64,000 nucleotides of DNA from Pseudomonas sp. TCU-HL1 (GTDB lineage Bacteria; Pseudomonadota; Gammaproteobacteria; Pseudomonadales; Pseudomonadaceae): the NCBI RefSeq assembly GCF_001708505.1, contig NZ_CP015992.1, positions 2,976,001 through 3,040,000 on the forward strand, in the 5' to 3' direction. The translations under genes and the position numbers were made by a program. Of the stretch, positions 24,979-33,667 are shown piece after piece. Each line of letters starts with the position of its first letter. Within the stretch, counting starts at the first letter, position 1. The notes beneath the pieces are model-generated. The model was not told the origin of the DNA and did no database searches. It was given only the letters and a program-made list of their open reading frames with translations.

Positions 24979-26463
24979 ATGAGCAGCACTGTCGACCTGA
25001 ACCAGCGTCCCCCGTACGACCCGGTGATCGATAGCATTGCCGACTATGTGCTGGATTACCGGGTGACCTCCGTGGAGGCGCTGGATACCGCGCGCAACTG
25101 CCTGATGGACAGCCTGGGCTGTGCACTGCTGGCCCTGCGCTTTCCCGAGTGCACCAAGCTGCTCGGCCCGCTGGTCGAGGGCACACAGGTGCCCCACGGT
25201 TCCCGCGTGCCGGGCACCCATTACCGGCTGGACCCGGTCAAGGCGGCCTGGGACCTGGGCGCCCTGATTCGCTGGCTGGACTTCAACGACACCTGGCTGG
25301 CGGCGGAGTGGGCGCACCCGTCCGATAACCTGGGCGGCATTCTCGCGGTGGCCGACCACCTGTCCCAGCGGCGCGTGGCGCGGGGCGAGTCGCCGATTGC
25401 CATGCGCCTGGTACTGGAAGCCATGGTCAAGGCCCACGAGATACAGGGCGTGATGGCCCTGGAGAACTCGTTCAACCGCGTCGGCCTGGACCACGTGGTG
25501 CTAGTGAAGCTGGCCTCGACCGCTGTCTGTGCCTGGCTGATGGGGGCCAACCGCGATCAGCTGCTCTCGGCCATCTCCCACGCCTTGGTCGACGGCCAGG
25601 CCCTGCGGACCTACCGCCATGCGCCCAATGCCGGTTCGCGCAAGTCCTGGGCGGCGGGGGATGCCACCAGCCGGGGCGTGCGCCTGGCGGATATCGCGTT
25701 GCGTGGCGAGATGGGCGTGCCCGGTGTGCTGAGTGCGCCGCAATGGGGCTTCTACGACGTGTCTTTCAGCCACACCAACAAGGACCTGGCGACCAAACCG
25801 CCGCAACAGCATCGCTTCAGCCTGCCCCAGGCGTTCGGCAGCTATGTGATGGAGAACATTCTGTTCAAGGTCAGCTTCCCCGCCGAGTTCCATGGCCAGA
25901 CTGCCTGCGAGGCTGCGGTGCGCCTGCACCCGCTGGTCCGCAATCGCGTCACCGAGATCGATCGTATCGTCATCAACACCCAGGAATCGGCCATCCGCAT
26001 CATTGCCAAGGAGGGGGCCCTGTCCAACGCCGCCGACCGCGACCACTGCCTCCAGTACATGACGGCGGTGGCCCTGGCGTTCGGCAACCTGGTGGCCGAG
26101 CACTACGAGGACGACTTCCATCGCGCCCACCCGATCATCGACCGCTTGCGCGAGCGCATGGAGGTGGTCGAAGACCCGCGTTATACCCGCGAGTACCTGG
26201 AGCCTGACAAGCGCTCCATCGCCAATGCGGTGCAGGTGTTCTACAAGGACGGCCGCAGCACGGAAAAGGTGGAAGTGGAATATCCCATCGGCCACCGTCG
26301 GCGGCGCAGCGAGGGGATGCCGCTGCTGGAGGAAAAATTCAGGACGAGCCTGGCAACCCGATTCGCGCCCCAGCGTTGCGCCGATATCCTGGCCCTGTGC
26401 AAGGACCAGGCGGCGCTAGAGGCAATGCCGGTGGACCGGTTCGTCGAACTGCTGGTTATCTGA
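24979..26463 (+). CDS. prpD: 2-methylcitrate dehydratase PrpD
   Basis: The 494-aa MmgE/PrpD-family enzyme parallels remembered E. coli PrpD throughout: IRWLDFNDTWLAAEWAHPSD, KAHEIQGVMALENSFNRVGL, GQALRTYRHAPNAGSRKSWA, WGFYDVSFSH, SYVMENILFKVSFPAEFHGQ and the tail VEYPIGHRRRRSEGMP. It dehydrates 2-methylcitrate to 2-methyl-cis-aconitate in the methylcitrate cycle of propionate use. The usual neighbours prpB, prpC and acnD are absent; it stands alone after fecA and the small gene. GGGAGG lies upstream of the ATG. Length is normal for the family. Confidence 0.88.
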   Translation: MSSTVDLNQRPPYDPVIDSIADYVLDYRVTSVEALDTARNCLMDSLGCALLALRFPECTKLLGPLVEGTQVPHGSRVPGTHYRLDPVKAAWDLGALIRWLDFNDTWLAAEWAHPSDNLGGILAVADHLSQRRVARGESPIAMRLVLEAMVKAHEIQGVMALENSFNRVGLDHVVLVKLASTAVCAWLMGANRDQLLSAISHALVDGQALRTYRHAPNAGSRKSWAAGDATSRGVRLADIALRGEMGVPGVLSAPQWGFYDVSFSHTNKDLATKPPQQHRFSLPQAFGSYVMENILFKVSFPAEFHGQTACEAAVRLHPLVRNRVTEIDRIVINTQESAIRIIAKEGALSNAADRDHCLQYMTAVALAFGNLVAEHYEDDFHRAHPIIDRLRERMEVVEDPRYTREYLEPDKRSIANAVQVFYKDGRSTEKVEVEYPIGHRRRRSEGMPLLEEKFRTSLATRFAPQRCADILALCKDQAALEAMPVDRFVELLVI

Positions 26464-26504
26464 GGCGGGAGCAGGGCCGGCGGAACAGACCGGCCCAGGA
26501 GCGA

Positions 26505-26831
26505 TCAGTCGTCGTAGTAGTCGCGTTCGCGGCAGACTTTTTCCTTGTCGTACACCTCCCGCGAGGCGCTGATGCGGACCCGACAGGGGCCGTCGCGGAA
26601 ATCGCGGTGCCATTCGCCGCGTCGCCAGGTCTTGCCACGTCCGTCAGGGCAACGGATGACTTTCCTGAAATACCCACGGTCGGTGATCTCCTTCACCCGG
26701 CACGGGCCGTCGCGATAGCGCTCGACTCTGCCGTCATCCCTGTCCCCTCTGTGGTCGGCCAGGGCACTTTGCGCAGTGCCGGCAACGGCTACGACCAGTA
26801 GAAACGCCCCCATGAGCGGGCCTGGTTTCAT
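26505..26831 (-). CDS. Small exported protein with duplicated DGPCRV motif
   Basis: The 108-aa product has a signal peptide (MKPGPLMGAFLLVVAVAGTA, cleaved after about residue 25, QSALA). The mature part is strongly charged and contains two copies of a motif, RDGPCRVKE and RDGPCRVRI, each followed by a second Cys-containing stretch (IRCPDG, KVCRERD), giving four Cys. The duplication suggests two small disulfide-stapled domains in the periplasm. GAGG lies at normal spacing before the ATG at 26831, which I prefer over a start 16 codons upstream. Function unknown. Confidence 0.6.
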   Translation of the reverse strand: MKPGPLMGAFLLVVAVAGTAQSALADHRGDRDDGRVERYRDGPCRVKEITDRGYFRKVIRCPDGRGKTWRRGEWHRDFRDGPCRVRISASREVYDKEKVCRERDYYDD

Positions 26832-27035
26832 TTCATTACCTCGAATCCGATACGGCGGGAGATGGCCAGCGCCCCGCACGGCTGTCGAGCGGTTGGCTAG
26901 CTGGCGCTTGCTCAGACAACGCGGCGGGCGCTTTTACTCCCGGGTGCAGTACGTCTGGTGAGGCAACGTTGGGACGGAGTGGTTTCTATACTGAATGCAC
27001 CCTGGCCGACAGGCCGATGGGGCGGGCAGAACCCT

Positions 27036-28142
27036 ATGACCGCTGCAGAAGGCGCCGCCGCTTACCGCACGGCGCAGATGCCTGGCTGGCTCACTGGAAC
27101 CCCGGGCTCGCTAACGTTCACGTTGCTCGTCATCCTGCTGGTGACGGTGGGAGGTTGCGCTTCGACGCGCGCTCCCGAAGCGCCGCCGGTGGTCGTGTCG
27201 CAGAGTACCTGGCGGCAGGTGGACCGGGATATCACGGCCGCCTCGCTGGCCGCCACCAGTCAGGCTCGTCGCTACGCCCAGGACTCCATGGAGCGCTGGA
27301 TGGACCTGGTCTACAAGCGCACCGAAAGTGAATTCATTCCCTGGTTCTCCAGTTTCTGGACCCGCAAGTGGTTGAGCATGAAGGTGGGGTGGTATCGCCT
27401 GAGCTCCGACGGCGAGCGCGAGAAAACCGTGAATCGGCTGGCTGCCTATCTCCAGGAGGAATACGACGAGCAGGTGCTGGAGCCGGTTTCCCGGCAACTC
27501 GATCCGGACGACATCATGGAGCAGGCCACAAGGATGTATGTCCAGCAGCTGGATGAGCGCCTGCAGGTGATTCCCCAGCGTTTCGGCGTGCCCGGCGACC
27601 AGTTCGCCCAGCACCTGCAGAAGATTCCGGCCATCGAGCTGCCGCCGCCGGGCCAGAGCGCCTCGCTGTTTCAGGTCATCAAGGCCGCCCCCCTGGAAGA
27701 GCTGCCCGCATACGCCTCGCTCATGGACCGGATTCGCAATGCACCGAGTGGTGCTGGCGCCTGGACCACGGACGACGGGCTGTCCACCATCACCCACCAG
27801 ACCAGCGAACAACTGGAATCGGAACTGGCCACCAGCGGTGCCGCCAGTGCCGTCACCAGCTTCATGGGGCGCGTGGCTGGCCCGGTATTGTCCCTCGGCT
27901 TCACCGGTATCAGCGCCATGCTCAACGAGGAGGGGCGGCCAGACCGCGAGGCGACCTTGCGCAAGAGCCTCAACCAGGCCTTCGACGAAGAGTGGCTGGA
28001 GCTGATGCGCAATCCGGAGACGGGTGTGATGGCCGGCGTAATCCATCTGTCCGGGCAGGTCGAAGGTAGTCTCGGGCGTGCGGATACCTTGCCCATCCAG
28101 TTCGAGCCCCTGCCCAGGGTGATGCCGTTGCCCGGGCAATAA
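27036..28142 (+). CDS. Predicted lipoprotein of unknown function
   Basis: About 368 aa if the ATG at 27036 is used. A hydrophobic segment (SLTFTLLVILLVTVGGC) ends in a lipobox VGGC, so a lipid-anchored product is likely. Starts at 26958 (GTG) or 27078 (ATG, giving the more usual short n-region) are also possible. The mature part is helical and charged (YAQDSMERWMDLVYKRTESE, DGEREKTVNRLAAYLQEEYD, YVQQLDERLQVIPQRFG), with a later hydrophobic stretch around AASAVTSFMGRVAGPVLSLG that may insert in the membrane. No family is recognised. The gene lies upstream of the quinone reductase operon but is separated from it by the operator at 28160. Confidence 0.6.
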   Translation: MTAAEGAAAYRTAQMPGWLTGTPGSLTFTLLVILLVTVGGCASTRAPEAPPVVVSQSTWRQVDRDITAASLAATSQARRYAQDSMERWMDLVYKRTESEFIPWFSSFWTRKWLSMKVGWYRLSSDGEREKTVNRLAAYLQEEYDEQVLEPVSRQLDPDDIMEQATRMYVQQLDERLQVIPQRFGVPGDQFAQHLQKIPAIELPPPGQSASLFQVIKAAPLEELPAYASLMDRIRNAPSGAGAWTTDDGLSTITHQTSEQLESELATSGAASAVTSFMGRVAGPVLSLGFTGISAMLNEEGRPDREATLRKSLNQAFDEEWLELMRNPETGVMAGVIHLSGQVEGSLGRADTLPIQFEPLPRVMPLPGQ

Positions 28143-28159
28143 CCGGCAGAACCGCAGCC

Positions 28160-28223
28160 TGTCATGAAATGCGAAGTCCCTGTCGTGCGATGAGAAGCAT
28201 CGAAAAGGGCGCATGCCTAGAGT
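28160..28223 (+). promoter_or_regulatory. AraC-type direct-repeat operator and promoter of the quinone reductase operon
   Basis: Two 17-bp direct repeats, TGTCATGAAATGCGAAG (28160-28176) and TGTCGTGCGATGAGAAG (28181-28197), match at 13 of 17 positions and are 21 bp apart, two helical turns. TAGAGT, a -10-like hexamer, starts 20 bases after the second repeat, so that site would overlap the -35 position as in class II AraC activation. The same module is at 36166. Confidence 0.72.
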
Positions 28224-28278
28224 CCAATCCATGGGTCCGTGACCCGATGACTACAAGAATCAAGATTGGAGACAAGGC

Positions 28279-29259
28279 ATGGCCAAAGCCGTTCGCTTCT
28301 ATGAATCCGGGGGGCCGGAAGTACTTCGCTATGAAGAGGTCGAGGTCGCTGACCCGGGCCCCGGCGAAGTCCGCATCCGCCACGTTGCCGTAGGCCTGAA
28401 CTACGCCGACACCTATTTCCGCAATGGCACTTATCCCATTCCGCTGCCCAATGGCATCGGGGTGGAAGCGTCCGGCGTGGTCGTGGCGGTGGGCGAGGGC
28501 GTGAGTAACGTCGCCCTGGGCGATCGCGTGACCTACACCGGATTCCTCAATACCCTCGGCGCCTACAGCACCGAGCGTCTGGTGCCCGCTGCGCCGCTGA
28601 TCAAGCTGCCCGAGACCATCGCCTTCGAAACGGCAGCGGCCATGACCATGCGCGGTCTGACCTCCGCCTACCTGATGCGCCGCATCCATGACTTCAAGGA
28701 AGGCGACAGCATCCTCCTGCACGCCGCCGCTGGCGGTGTGGGCCTGATCGTCTCGCAGTGGGCCAAGCTGCTGGGCCTGACGGTAATCGGCACCGTGTCC
28801 ACCGAAGCCAAGGCGGAAGTCGCGCGCCTGCACGGTTGCGACCATGTCATCAACTACAGCGAGGAAGACATCGCCAGCCGTGTGCGTCAGCTGACCGACG
28901 GGCGCGGCGTCGATGTGGTGTTCGACAGCGTCGGCAAGAACACCTTCATGGCTTCGCTGGATTCGCTCAAGCGCCGAGGCCTGATGGTCTGCGTCGGCAC
29001 GGCCTCCGGCCCGATCCCGGCGTTCGACCCAGTGCTGCTGGCCATGAAAGGGTCGCTGTTCATCACCCGGCCGGCCCTGGCCGACTACATCGCCGATCCG
29101 GCGGAGAAGGCCGAGCTGGTCGGCGAGCTGTTCGACCACGTGGGCAGCGGCCGCATCCGGATCGACATCAACCAGCACTACTCGCTGGAGGATGCAGTCC
29201 AGGCTCATCGGGACCTGGAATCGCGCAAGACCACCGGTTCGTCCATCTTCGTCATCTGA
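28279..29259 (+). CDS. Quinone oxidoreductase (zeta-crystallin type MDR)
   Basis: The 326-aa medium-chain reductase lacks zinc-binding cysteines and matches the QOR group: the N-terminus AKAVRFYESGGPEVLRYEEV, GLNYADTYFRNGTYPIPLPN, the NADPH fold LHAAAGGVGLIVSQWAKLLG, VINYSEEDIASRVRQLTDGR and VVFDSVGKNTF. It reduces quinones or enone-like substrates with NADPH in the cytosol. It is the first gene of the run through the TauD, BKACE, MFS, DsbA, Rieske and YeiH genes; only 11 bases separate it from the TauD gene. The promoter upstream carries AraC-type direct repeats. Confidence 0.86.
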   Translation: MAKAVRFYESGGPEVLRYEEVEVADPGPGEVRIRHVAVGLNYADTYFRNGTYPIPLPNGIGVEASGVVVAVGEGVSNVALGDRVTYTGFLNTLGAYSTERLVPAAPLIKLPETIAFETAAAMTMRGLTSAYLMRRIHDFKEGDSILLHAAAGGVGLIVSQWAKLLGLTVIGTVSTEAKAEVARLHGCDHVINYSEEDIASRVRQLTDGRGVDVVFDSVGKNTFMASLDSLKRRGLMVCVGTASGPIPAFDPVLLAMKGSLFITRPALADYIADPAEKAELVGELFDHVGSGRIRIDINQHYSLEDAVQAHRDLESRKTTGSSIFVI

Positions 29260-29270
29260 GGGCGTAGGCC

Positions 29271-30119
29271 ATGAATGTCGAGCAACTCACCTGCGCCATC
29301 GGCGCCGAAATCAGCGGCGTGAACCTGGGCGATGCTTCCCGTGACGACGGCCTGTTCGCGGAAATCAGGGCTCTGCTGCTCCAGCACAAGGTGCTGTTCC
29401 TGCGGGACCAGGACATCAGCCGTGCTGAGCATGTGGCCTTCGCCCGCCGTTTTGGCGAGCTGGAAGACCACCCGGTGGCCGGCAGCGACCCGGAACACCC
29501 TGGCCTGGTGCGCATCTACAAGGACCCGGAACAGCCTAACGACCGCTACGAAAACGCCTGGCACACCGACGCGACCTGGCGCGCGGCGCCGCCCATGGGC
29601 TGCGTGCTGCGCTGCGTTGAATGTCCGCCGGTGGGTGGCGACACCATGTGGGCGAACATGGCGCTGGCCTACGAGAAACTGCCCCAGGACGTGAAGCAGC
29701 GTATCGAGGGCCTGCGCGCACGGCACAGCATCGAGGCCAGCTTCGGTGCCGCCATGCCCATCGACAAGCGTCTCGCGCTCAAGGCCATGTACCCGGATGC
29801 CGAGCACCCGGTGGTGCGCACCCACCCGGAAACTGGCGAGAAGGTGCTCTTCGTCAACGCTTTCGCCACCCACTTCACCAACTTCCACACGACCGAACAC
29901 GTCCGTTATGGCCAGGACTACAGCATGGGCGGCAGCGACCTGCTGCGTTACCTGATCAGCCAGGCCTACATCCCGGAATACCAGGTGCGCTGGCGCTGGA
30001 AGAAAAACAGCGTGGCCATCTGGGACAACCGCTCCACCCAGCACTACGCGGTGATGGATTACCCAGCCTGCGTTCGCAAGATGGAGCGCGCCGGGATCAT
30101 CGGCGACACGCCTTTCTGA
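29271..30119 (+). CDS. TauD/TfdA-family 2-oxoglutarate-dependent dioxygenase
   Basis: The 282-aa Fe(II) enzyme has the facial triad: His98 and Asp100 in AWHTDATW and the distal His258 in STQHYAVMDY, plus Arg269 (ACVRKMERA) for 2-oxoglutarate. Other family marks are KVLFLRDQDIS, ECPPVGGDTMWANM and VWDNRSTQH-like IWDNRSTQH. Members oxidise a C-H bond next to a heteroatom (taurine, aryloxyacetates, sulfate esters, betaines), releasing an aldehyde or ketone. It is followed by a BKACE enzyme and, at the end of the operon, a YeiH-type sulfate exporter-like carrier. The substrate is unknown. Confidence 0.86.
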   Translation: MNVEQLTCAIGAEISGVNLGDASRDDGLFAEIRALLLQHKVLFLRDQDISRAEHVAFARRFGELEDHPVAGSDPEHPGLVRIYKDPEQPNDRYENAWHTDATWRAAPPMGCVLRCVECPPVGGDTMWANMALAYEKLPQDVKQRIEGLRARHSIEASFGAAMPIDKRLALKAMYPDAEHPVVRTHPETGEKVLFVNAFATHFTNFHTTEHVRYGQDYSMGGSDLLRYLISQAYIPEYQVRWRWKKNSVAIWDNRSTQHYAVMDYPACVRKMERAGIIGDTPF

Positions 30120-30187
30120 CCATCGACCCGCCTGGTCGCACGCAACCCGACCAGGCCACAGAACAAGAACAGACCGAGGACATTCCC

Positions 30188-31240
30188 ATGCAATTCTTCG
30201 ACGATTCGCTGCACCCGGAAAACATGGAAAAGGTGGTCATCACCGTGGCGCCCTATGGCCCCGAGTGGATGCCGGCGGACTTCCCGGAAGACATCCCGGT
30301 GACCATGGACGAACAGGTCCAGAAGGCCGTGGACTGCTATGAAGCGGGCGCCACCGTGTTGCACCTGCATGTGCGTGAACTGGACGGCACCGGCTCCAAG
30401 CGCCTGTCCAAGTTCAACGAGCTGATCGCCGGTGTGCGCGAAGCCGTTCCGGACATGATCATCCAGGTGGGGGGCTCCATCTCCTTCGCTCCCGAGAGCG
30501 AGGGCGAGGCGGCCAAGTGGCTGTCCGACGACACCCGCCACATGCTGGCCGAGCTGACCCCGAAGCCCGACCAGGTCACGGTGGCGATCAACACCACCCA
30601 GATGAACATCATGGAGCTGCTCTATCCGGAGTATCTGAAGGGCACCTCCCTGGAAAACCCGGTCTATCAGGCGGCCTACAGCGAAATGACCGTGCCGGCC
30701 GGCCCGGCCTGGGTCGAGGAGCACCTCAAGCGCCTGATGACCAACGGCATCCAGCCGCACTTCCAGCTCACCGGCATGCACGCCCTGGAAACCCTTGAGC
30801 GCCTGGTGCGCAAGGGCGTCTACAAGGGCCCGCTGAACCTGACCTGGATCGGCATCGGTGGCGGTTTCGACGGCCCCAACCCGTTCAACTTCTTCAACTT
30901 CATCCACCGTGCGCCGAATGGCGGTACCCTCACCGCCGAGTCGCTGTTGAAGAACGTCCTGCCGTTCAACACCATGGCGCTCGCCATGGGCCTGCACCCG
31001 CGTGTCGGCATCGAGGACACCATCATCGACCAGCACGGCAAGCGCTTCAGCTCGGTGCAGCAGATCCAGCAGACGGTGCGCATCGCCCACGAACTGGGCC
31101 GCGAAATCGCCAGCGGCAAGGAAGCACGCGAGATCTACAAGATCGGCGTGCAGTACAAGGACGTGGAAGAAACCCTGCGCATGAACGGCATGGCACCCAA
31201 CCGCCAGCCGGGACAGAAGCACGTCCCCATGCGTGCCTGA
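30188..31240 (+). CDS. BKACE (DUF849) beta-keto acid cleavage enzyme
   Basis: The 350-aa TIM-barrel protein carries BKACE marks: VVITVAPYGP (replacing the usual TxAxTGA segment), a metal-binding HLHVREL (His-x-His), VQVGGSISFAPES and a final Glu-containing strand. The N-terminal strand starts near residue 15. Known members cleave a beta-keto acid with acetyl-CoA to give a new acyl-CoA and acetoacetate, as in lysine or carnitine catabolism. At 350 aa it is longer than the common 270-310, which suggests an unusual subfamily. It follows the TauD-like gene by 68 bp. Confidence 0.78.
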   Translation: MQFFDDSLHPENMEKVVITVAPYGPEWMPADFPEDIPVTMDEQVQKAVDCYEAGATVLHLHVRELDGTGSKRLSKFNELIAGVREAVPDMIIQVGGSISFAPESEGEAAKWLSDDTRHMLAELTPKPDQVTVAINTTQMNIMELLYPEYLKGTSLENPVYQAAYSEMTVPAGPAWVEEHLKRLMTNGIQPHFQLTGMHALETLERLVRKGVYKGPLNLTWIGIGGGFDGPNPFNFFNFIHRAPNGGTLTAESLLKNVLPFNTMALAMGLHPRVGIEDTIIDQHGKRFSSVQQIQQTVRIAHELGREIASGKEAREIYKIGVQYKDVEETLRMNGMAPNRQPGQKHVPMRA

Positions 31241-31350
31241 CCTGCGCAAGCCAGAGGCCGGCCCACAAGGCCGGTCTGGGCGGAACGGCAATCCGGCGTT
31301 CCGTCAATCAGCGTGACAAGAACAACAACACGCACATTCAAGGTACTGCC

Positions 31351-32655
31351 ATGGCTTTCCATCCCGCAGCCACGGCCGGGTTCGACGATCCGGCCGTGAA
31401 CATCCCACGCACCTACGCCTGGGTGGTATTCGCCCTGACGTTCGGCCTGCTGATTTCCGACTACATGTCGCGGCAGGTGCTCAACGCGGTCTTCCCGCTG
31501 CTCAAGTCCGAGTGGGCGCTGACCGACTCCCAACTCGGCCTGCTCAGTGGCATCGTCGCCCTGATGGTGGGATTGCTGACCTTCCCGCTGTCGCTGCTCG
31601 CCGATCGCTGGGGCCGGGTGAAGAGCCTGGTGCTGATGGCCATGCTCTGGAGCCTCGCAACCCTGGGCTGCGGCCTGGCGGAAAGCTACGAGCACATGTT
31701 CGTCGCCCGCTTCCTGGTCGGCGTAGGCGAGGCGGCGTACGGCAGTGTGGGCATCGCGGTCGTGCTCTCGGTGTTTCCCAAGCACCTGCGCGCCACCCTC
31801 ACCGGTGCCTTCATGGCCGGCGGCATGTTCGGCTCGGTACTGGGCATGGCCCTGGGCGGCATCCTCGCCCAGCAACTGGGCTGGCGCTGGTCCTTCGCCG
31901 GCATGGCGTTCTTCGGCATGGTCCTGGCGCTGGTCTATCCGCTGGTGGTCAAGCAGAAACGCATCGGCGAACCGCTGGCGGCGGCCAGCGCGCGGGATGA
32001 ATTCCCCTGCCGGCGCCCGCTCAAGACACTGTTCGCCAGCCGTTCGGTGGTCTGCGCCTATGTCGGCAGCGGCCTGCAACTGTTCGTCGGGGCCGCGGTT
32101 ATGGTGTGGTTCCCCAGCTACCTGAACCGCTACTACTTCATGGGCACCGACCAGGCCGGCGTGGTCTCGGCCATCATCGTGCTCACCGGCGGTGCCGGGA
32201 TGATCCTCTGCGGCATCCTCAGTGACCGCCTGTGCCGCAACGCCCCGGACCGCAAGATCGCCCTGGCCATCGCCTACTGCCTGATCAGTTGCGTGCTGCT
32301 TTCCGTGGCCTTCCGCATGGCGCCCGGTACACCGCAATTGGTAGTCATCGCGCTGGCCATGCTGGTGGCGACCGGCACCTCCGGCCCGGCTGGCGCCATG
32401 GTCGCCAACCTGACCCATTACTCGATCCACGGCACGGCCTTCGCCACCCTGACCCTGGCCAACAATCTTCTGGGCCTGGCACCCGGCCCTTATGTCACCG
32501 GCGTGCTGGCCGACCAGTTCGGCCTCGATCGCGCCTTCCAGTTTATTCCGTTGATCAGCGTCGCCGCAGCCCTGGTGTTCTGGTATGGCAAACGCCATTA
32601 CCACCGGGACATCCAGAAGCTCGCACCGCTGATGGCGAGCGAGGAGCGCCCATGA
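31351..32655 (+). CDS. MFS transporter
   Basis: The 434-aa 12-TM carrier has DYMSRQVLNAVFPLLKSEWA in TM1 and loop 1, the loop motif LSLLADRWGRVKSLVLM, VARFLVGVGEAAYGSVGIAV in TM4 and TM5, and the repeat-half motif GILSDRLCRNAPDRK. It resembles the organic-anion/sugar-acid carriers (ACS-type, spinster-like). Its stop overlaps the next gene as ATGA. Placed inside a catabolic operon with QOR, TauD and BKACE, it is the likely importer of the substrate or of a partly degraded product. Confidence 0.85.
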   Translation: MAFHPAATAGFDDPAVNIPRTYAWVVFALTFGLLISDYMSRQVLNAVFPLLKSEWALTDSQLGLLSGIVALMVGLLTFPLSLLADRWGRVKSLVLMAMLWSLATLGCGLAESYEHMFVARFLVGVGEAAYGSVGIAVVLSVFPKHLRATLTGAFMAGGMFGSVLGMALGGILAQQLGWRWSFAGMAFFGMVLALVYPLVVKQKRIGEPLAAASARDEFPCRRPLKTLFASRSVVCAYVGSGLQLFVGAAVMVWFPSYLNRYYFMGTDQAGVVSAIIVLTGGAGMILCGILSDRLCRNAPDRKIALAIAYCLISCVLLSVAFRMAPGTPQLVVIALAMLVATGTSGPAGAMVANLTHYSIHGTAFATLTLANNLLGLAPGPYVTGVLADQFGLDRAFQFIPLISVAAALVFWYGKRHYHRDIQKLAPLMASEERP

Positions 32656-33320
32656 AACCGCTGCGGGTCGAAATGACCTTCGACTTCATCTGCCCCTGGT
32701 GCCTGATCGGCAAACGCAACCTTGAAAGGGCGCTGGGCACCCTGGCCAAGAGCCGGCCGGATGTCGCCGTCGAGCTCCGCTGGAAAGGCGTGCAACTGCT
32801 GCCAGGCCTGCCGGCCCAGGGTGTGCCCTTCATGGAGTTCTACCGGCAGCGGCTCGGCAGCGAGGAGAGGGTGCGGGCGCGCCAGGAACAGGTGCGGGAA
32901 GCCGCCTACCACGCTGATGTGGATGTGGACCTGCAACGCATCGTGACCATGCCCAACACCGCCAACGCGCACCGCCTGCTGGCGCTGGCAACGGAGCAGG
33001 GCAGTGCGAAGCAGGTCGACGCATTGTTGGAGCGGCTGTTCGCCAGTTACTTCCAGAAAGGCGAAGACATTGGCAGCAGCGAGGTGTTGTTACGCCTGGC
33101 CAGGCAGTGCGGCCTCGATCCGCGTCGTCTCGAAGAGGTGCTGTTTGACGACGGTCGTCCCTATGTCGGGCGTGAAGTGGTTCCGGCGAACCAGGCCGTG
33201 CCGTCCTTCACGATCGACGAGCGTCCGTCGCTGGCGGGTGCCCAGCCGCCGTGGCTGATGCTGGCCCAGTTGCATCGGGCCCTGGAGCTGCGTCTGCCGG
33301 TGGAGGCCCGCCGGGCATGA
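32652..33320 (+). CDS. DsbA-family (FrnE-like) oxidoreductase
   Basis: The 222-aa cytosolic thioredoxin-fold protein has the redox pair CPWC at residues 14-17 (FDFICPWCLIGKRN), a helical insertion with NTANAHRLLALATEQG, and cis-Pro region QAVPSFTIDER. There is no signal peptide. The family covers FrnE-type oxidoreductases and 2-hydroxychromene-2-carboxylate isomerases, many acting in aromatic or polyketide metabolism. ATGA overlaps join it to the MFS gene before and the Rieske gene after, so the three are translationally coupled. A glutathione-dependent isomerase role is possible, though those usually lack the CxxC. Confidence 0.82.
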   Translation: MKPLRVEMTFDFICPWCLIGKRNLERALGTLAKSRPDVAVELRWKGVQLLPGLPAQGVPFMEFYRQRLGSEERVRARQEQVREAAYHADVDVDLQRIVTMPNTANAHRLLALATEQGSAKQVDALLERLFASYFQKGEDIGSSEVLLRLARQCGLDPRRLEEVLFDDGRPYVGREVVPANQAVPSFTIDERPSLAGAQPPWLMLAQLHRALELRLPVEARRA

Positions 33321-33667
33321 GCCAGCATGTGGAAGTACCAGCGGAAAAGCTGCCGTCAGTGGGTGGTCGCAGTCTGTTTCGCCATGACGGCAAGTCGCTG
33401 GTGCTGTTCAACCAGGGCGGCGAACTGTTTGCCATCGACGAAGGTTGCCCGCACAACGGCGCCTCATTGTTCACGGGCCGGCTGGAAGGGCGACTGCTGC
33501 ATTGCCCGGCCCACGGCCTGCGCTTCGACCTGGCCACGGGCTGCGTCCCCGGCGTGAGCGGCTTTGGTGTCGCCACCTACGCGGTGGAACAGCACCAGGG
33601 CCGTTGCATCATCGACCTGTCGCGGCCCCGGCCGCAGGAAACCGTCCCATGTCTGCAGCTGCAATAA
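33317..33667 (+). CDS. Rieske [2Fe-2S] protein
   Basis: The 116-aa protein has both cluster-binding boxes: Cys44-x-His46 (DEGCPHNGAS) and Cys63-x2-His66 (LLHCPAHGLRFD), 16 residues apart. This is a small soluble Rieske ferredoxin, an electron carrier for an oxygenase or reductase. No terminal Rieske oxygenase is encoded nearby, so its partner is unclear; the DsbA-like protein or quinone reductase of the same operon are candidates. Its start overlaps the DsbA-like stop (ATGA) and its last 19 bases overlap the YeiH-type gene. Confidence 0.85.
   Translation: MSQHVEVPAEKLPSVGGRSLFRHDGKSLVLFNQGGELFAIDEGCPHNGASLFTGRLEGRLLHCPAHGLRFDLATGCVPGVSGFGVATYAVEQHQGRCIIDLSRPRPQETVPCLQLQ

Noticed and set aside
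31241..31350. Terminator between BKACE and MFS genes
   Set aside because: There are small GC hairpins (GGAACG...CGTTCC) but no T run, and the operon logic favours read-through.
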